NCBI GenBank assembly: GCA_020847555.1
Contig: JADLBT010000245.1
Coordinates: 1 to 8,199 of the forward strand
Reading direction: 5' to 3'
Origin: Gemmataceae bacterium
GTDB taxonomy: Bacteria > Planctomycetota > Planctomycetia > Gemmatales > Gemmataceae
DNA length: 8,199 bases
The notes beneath the pieces are model-generated. The model worked only from the letters and a program-made list of their open reading frames with translations. It did no database searches and was not told the DNA's origin. Each line of letters starts with the position of its first letter. Position 1 is the first letter of the stretch. The translations under genes were made by a program, and so were the position numbers. Shown piece after piece: positions 7,027 to 8,199 of this stretch.

Positions 7027-8199
7027 CACGTCCCCATTTTCTTCCAGCCGCTCCACAGGCCGCCGCGGTCCATGGCGTTGCCGTAGAGGTCGCGCGTCCC
7101 CGAGATGCCGCCCGACAGGGTGAGCGCGAGGGTCGCCGAAAGCGTCGAGCCGCCCCGGCTCACCGAAGAAGCGCCTCCGTTCAGCGTGCACCTGCCGTTC
7201 GAGATCGTTCCCGGGCTCCCCACAGTCAGCGGAGACAGCCAGAACGTCCCGGAATCGTCCACCAGGAACAGCAGGTTGTACTCGGCGTGCAGCACCACCG
7301 AGCAGGCCGGCTGATTGTCCAGGCTGCCCAGCAGGAAGAACACGTACTGCAGGTCGGAATGGCCGTTGGGGTCCGTCGCGGCGACCGCAAACGACTGGGC
7401 CGCTCCGCCCCCGGACGCCGGCGTCAGGGCGCTGACCGAAGGCGGCTGCTGGCCCCCCACGGTCCACGTGCCCATCTTCTTCCAGCCGTTCCACAGGCCG
7501 GCGCGATCGAGTGCATTCGCGTAAATGTCGCGCGTTCCCGCCATCGCACCGGTGAACGTCAGGTGGAACGTGGCGGTCAGGCTGGAACCGCCGCGCGTCA
7601 CCGTGGACCCGGCGGCGTTGAGCGTGCACTGGCTGTTGGAAACGGTCGCGGCGGAACCCGCCGTCACCGCCGGCAGCCAGAAAGCGCCCGAATCGTCCAC
7701 CAGGAACAGCAGGTTGTACTCGGCATGCAGCACCACCGAACAGGCGTACTTGTTGTCCGGATTGCCGATCAGCAGGAAGGCGTACTGCAGATCGCCCTGC
7801 CCATTCGGGTCGGCAACCGTCAGGGAGAAGGATTGAGACCCGCCCGACCCCGAGGCCGGCGACAGGCTCGTCACCGAAGGCGGCAACTGCCCCCCGACCG
7901 ACCAGGTTCCGATCTTCTTCCAGCCACTCCACGCGCCGCCCCGGTCCAGCGCGTTGCCGTATATGTCGCGCGATCCCGCAAGCCCGCCGGAGAACGTCAG
8001 GTGGAAGGTGGCGCTCAGGCTGGAGCCGTTGCGCATCACCGAAGAGGAACCCGCGTTGAGCGTGCACTGGCCGTTGGAAACCGAACCGGGAACTCCCGCG
8101 GTCAGCGCCGGGAGCCAGAAGTTGCCGGAATCGTCCACCAGGAACAGCAGGTTGTACTCGGCGTGCAGGACCACCGCGCAGGAGTGCTTGTTGTCGAGC
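7014..8199 (-). CDS. Tandem-repeat secreted-type protein with ~146-residue units, 5'-truncated by the window
   Basis: The frame enters at the window end (first whole codon 8198-8196) and stops at TGA, complement of 7014-7016, leaving 394 visible residues. The GTG at 8174 is only a Val codon inside a unit. Each unit has an Ig-like first part (P-P-S-V, S/T-P-A-S-G, F-x-(L/V)-x-x-x-D-P-N-G, D-L-Q-Y) and a second part (C-x-V-V-L-H-A-E-Y-N-L-L-F-L-V-D-D-S-G, F-W-L, C-T-L-N, R-D-x-Y-x-N-A-x-D-R, G-W-K-K-x-G-T-W-x-V). Two Cys per unit lie 38 residues apart (7/45, 153/191, 299/337) and probably form a disulfide. I recall this repeat, with its closing G-T-W-T-V-P, from secreted proteins of Solibacter-type Acidobacteriota, function unknown. 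No enzyme motif, anchor or membrane segment is visible. The gene converges on the preceding plus-strand gene with a 57-base gap, so it has its own promoter outside the window. Confidence 0.85.
   Translation of the reverse strand, partial: LDNKHSCAVVLHAEYNLLFLVDDSGNFWLPALTAGVPGSVSNGQCTLNAGSSSVMRNGSSLSATFHLTFSGGLAGSRDIYGNALDRGGAWSGWKKIGTWSVGGQLPPSVTSLSPASGSGGSQSFSLTVADPNGQGDLQYAFLLIGNPDNKYACSVVLHAEYNLLFLVDDSGAFWLPAVTAGSAATVSNSQCTLNAAGSTVTRGGSSLTATFHLTFTGAMAGTRDIYANALDRAGLWNGWKKMGTWTVGGQQPPSVSALTPASGGGAAQSFAVAATDPNGHSDLQYVFFLLGSLDNQPACSVVLHAEYNLLFLVDDSGTFWLSPLTVGSPGTISNGRCTLNGGASSVSRGGSTLSATLALTLSGGISGTRDLYGNAMDRGGLWSGWKKMGTWTVP
7017..8199 (-). repeat. Three coding repeats with an exact 438-bp period
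   Basis: Reading along the minus strand, the units are 8199-7884 (partial), 7883-7446 and 7445-7017. The last unit lacks only the closing G-G-Q linker. Three anchors give the period: the V-V-L-H codons at 8174, 7736 and 7298; a 35-base block identical in all three units at 8128-8162, 7690-7724 and 7252-7286; and the P-P-S-V codons starting at 7883 and 7445. Each comparison gives 438 bases, or 146 codons, with no net length change. Confidence 0.92.

Noticed and set aside
6829..8067. Minus-strand open frame running through the convergent gap
   Set aside because: It is a shifted frame of the 438-base repeat gene, Arg/Pro/Gly-rich, and it crosses the gap and the end of the second gene. The other frame has conserved protein repeats.

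Overview
The window is GC-rich, with long stop-free frames and almost no intergenic space. It holds three large genes and no RNA gene, transposon or CRISPR array that I can support. All three encode extracellular-type, beta-rich, tandem-repeat proteins with no visible enzyme motif. Three features look to me like secreted proteins of Acidobacteriota of the Solibacter/Bryobacter type: the N-terminal module with an R-A-E-G-(L/V)-A-E motif, a BACON-like domain, and the roughly 146-residue repeat ending in G-W-K-K-x-G-T-W-x-V. This placement rests on recalled family style, not on a search.

Layout. Bases 1-1935 (+) are the 3' part of a gene whose visible product is seven tandem units of about 90 residues (F-Q-W ... 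G-L-W-I-G ... G-L-P-T-D-G-R ... V-R-L-W-S-L-V-G ... D-Y-T-Y-T-A). Its last few codons look frameshifted by one extra T. After a 38-base gap, bases 1974-6956 (+) encode a complete protein of about 1660 residues: signal peptide, module A, BACON-like domain, module B (a diverged copy of A), one degenerate ~90-residue unit, then seven canonical units of the same family as the first gene. Bases 7014-8199 (-) are the 3' part of a convergent gene made of a different repeat with an exact period of 438 bases. Its stop codon lies in a perfect 16-base tandem duplication.

The two plus-strand genes are probably paralogues in their repeat regions and may be co-transcribed. The convergent gene shares the secreted, repeat-built character but not the repeat family. 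The simplest reading is a cluster of surface or secreted binding/adhesion-type proteins. Their ligands cannot be read from the sequence. The most notable signals are the matching order of unit subtypes in the two arrays, long near-identical DNA blocks within and between the arrays, the frameshifted end of the first gene, and the duplicated stop region of the third.
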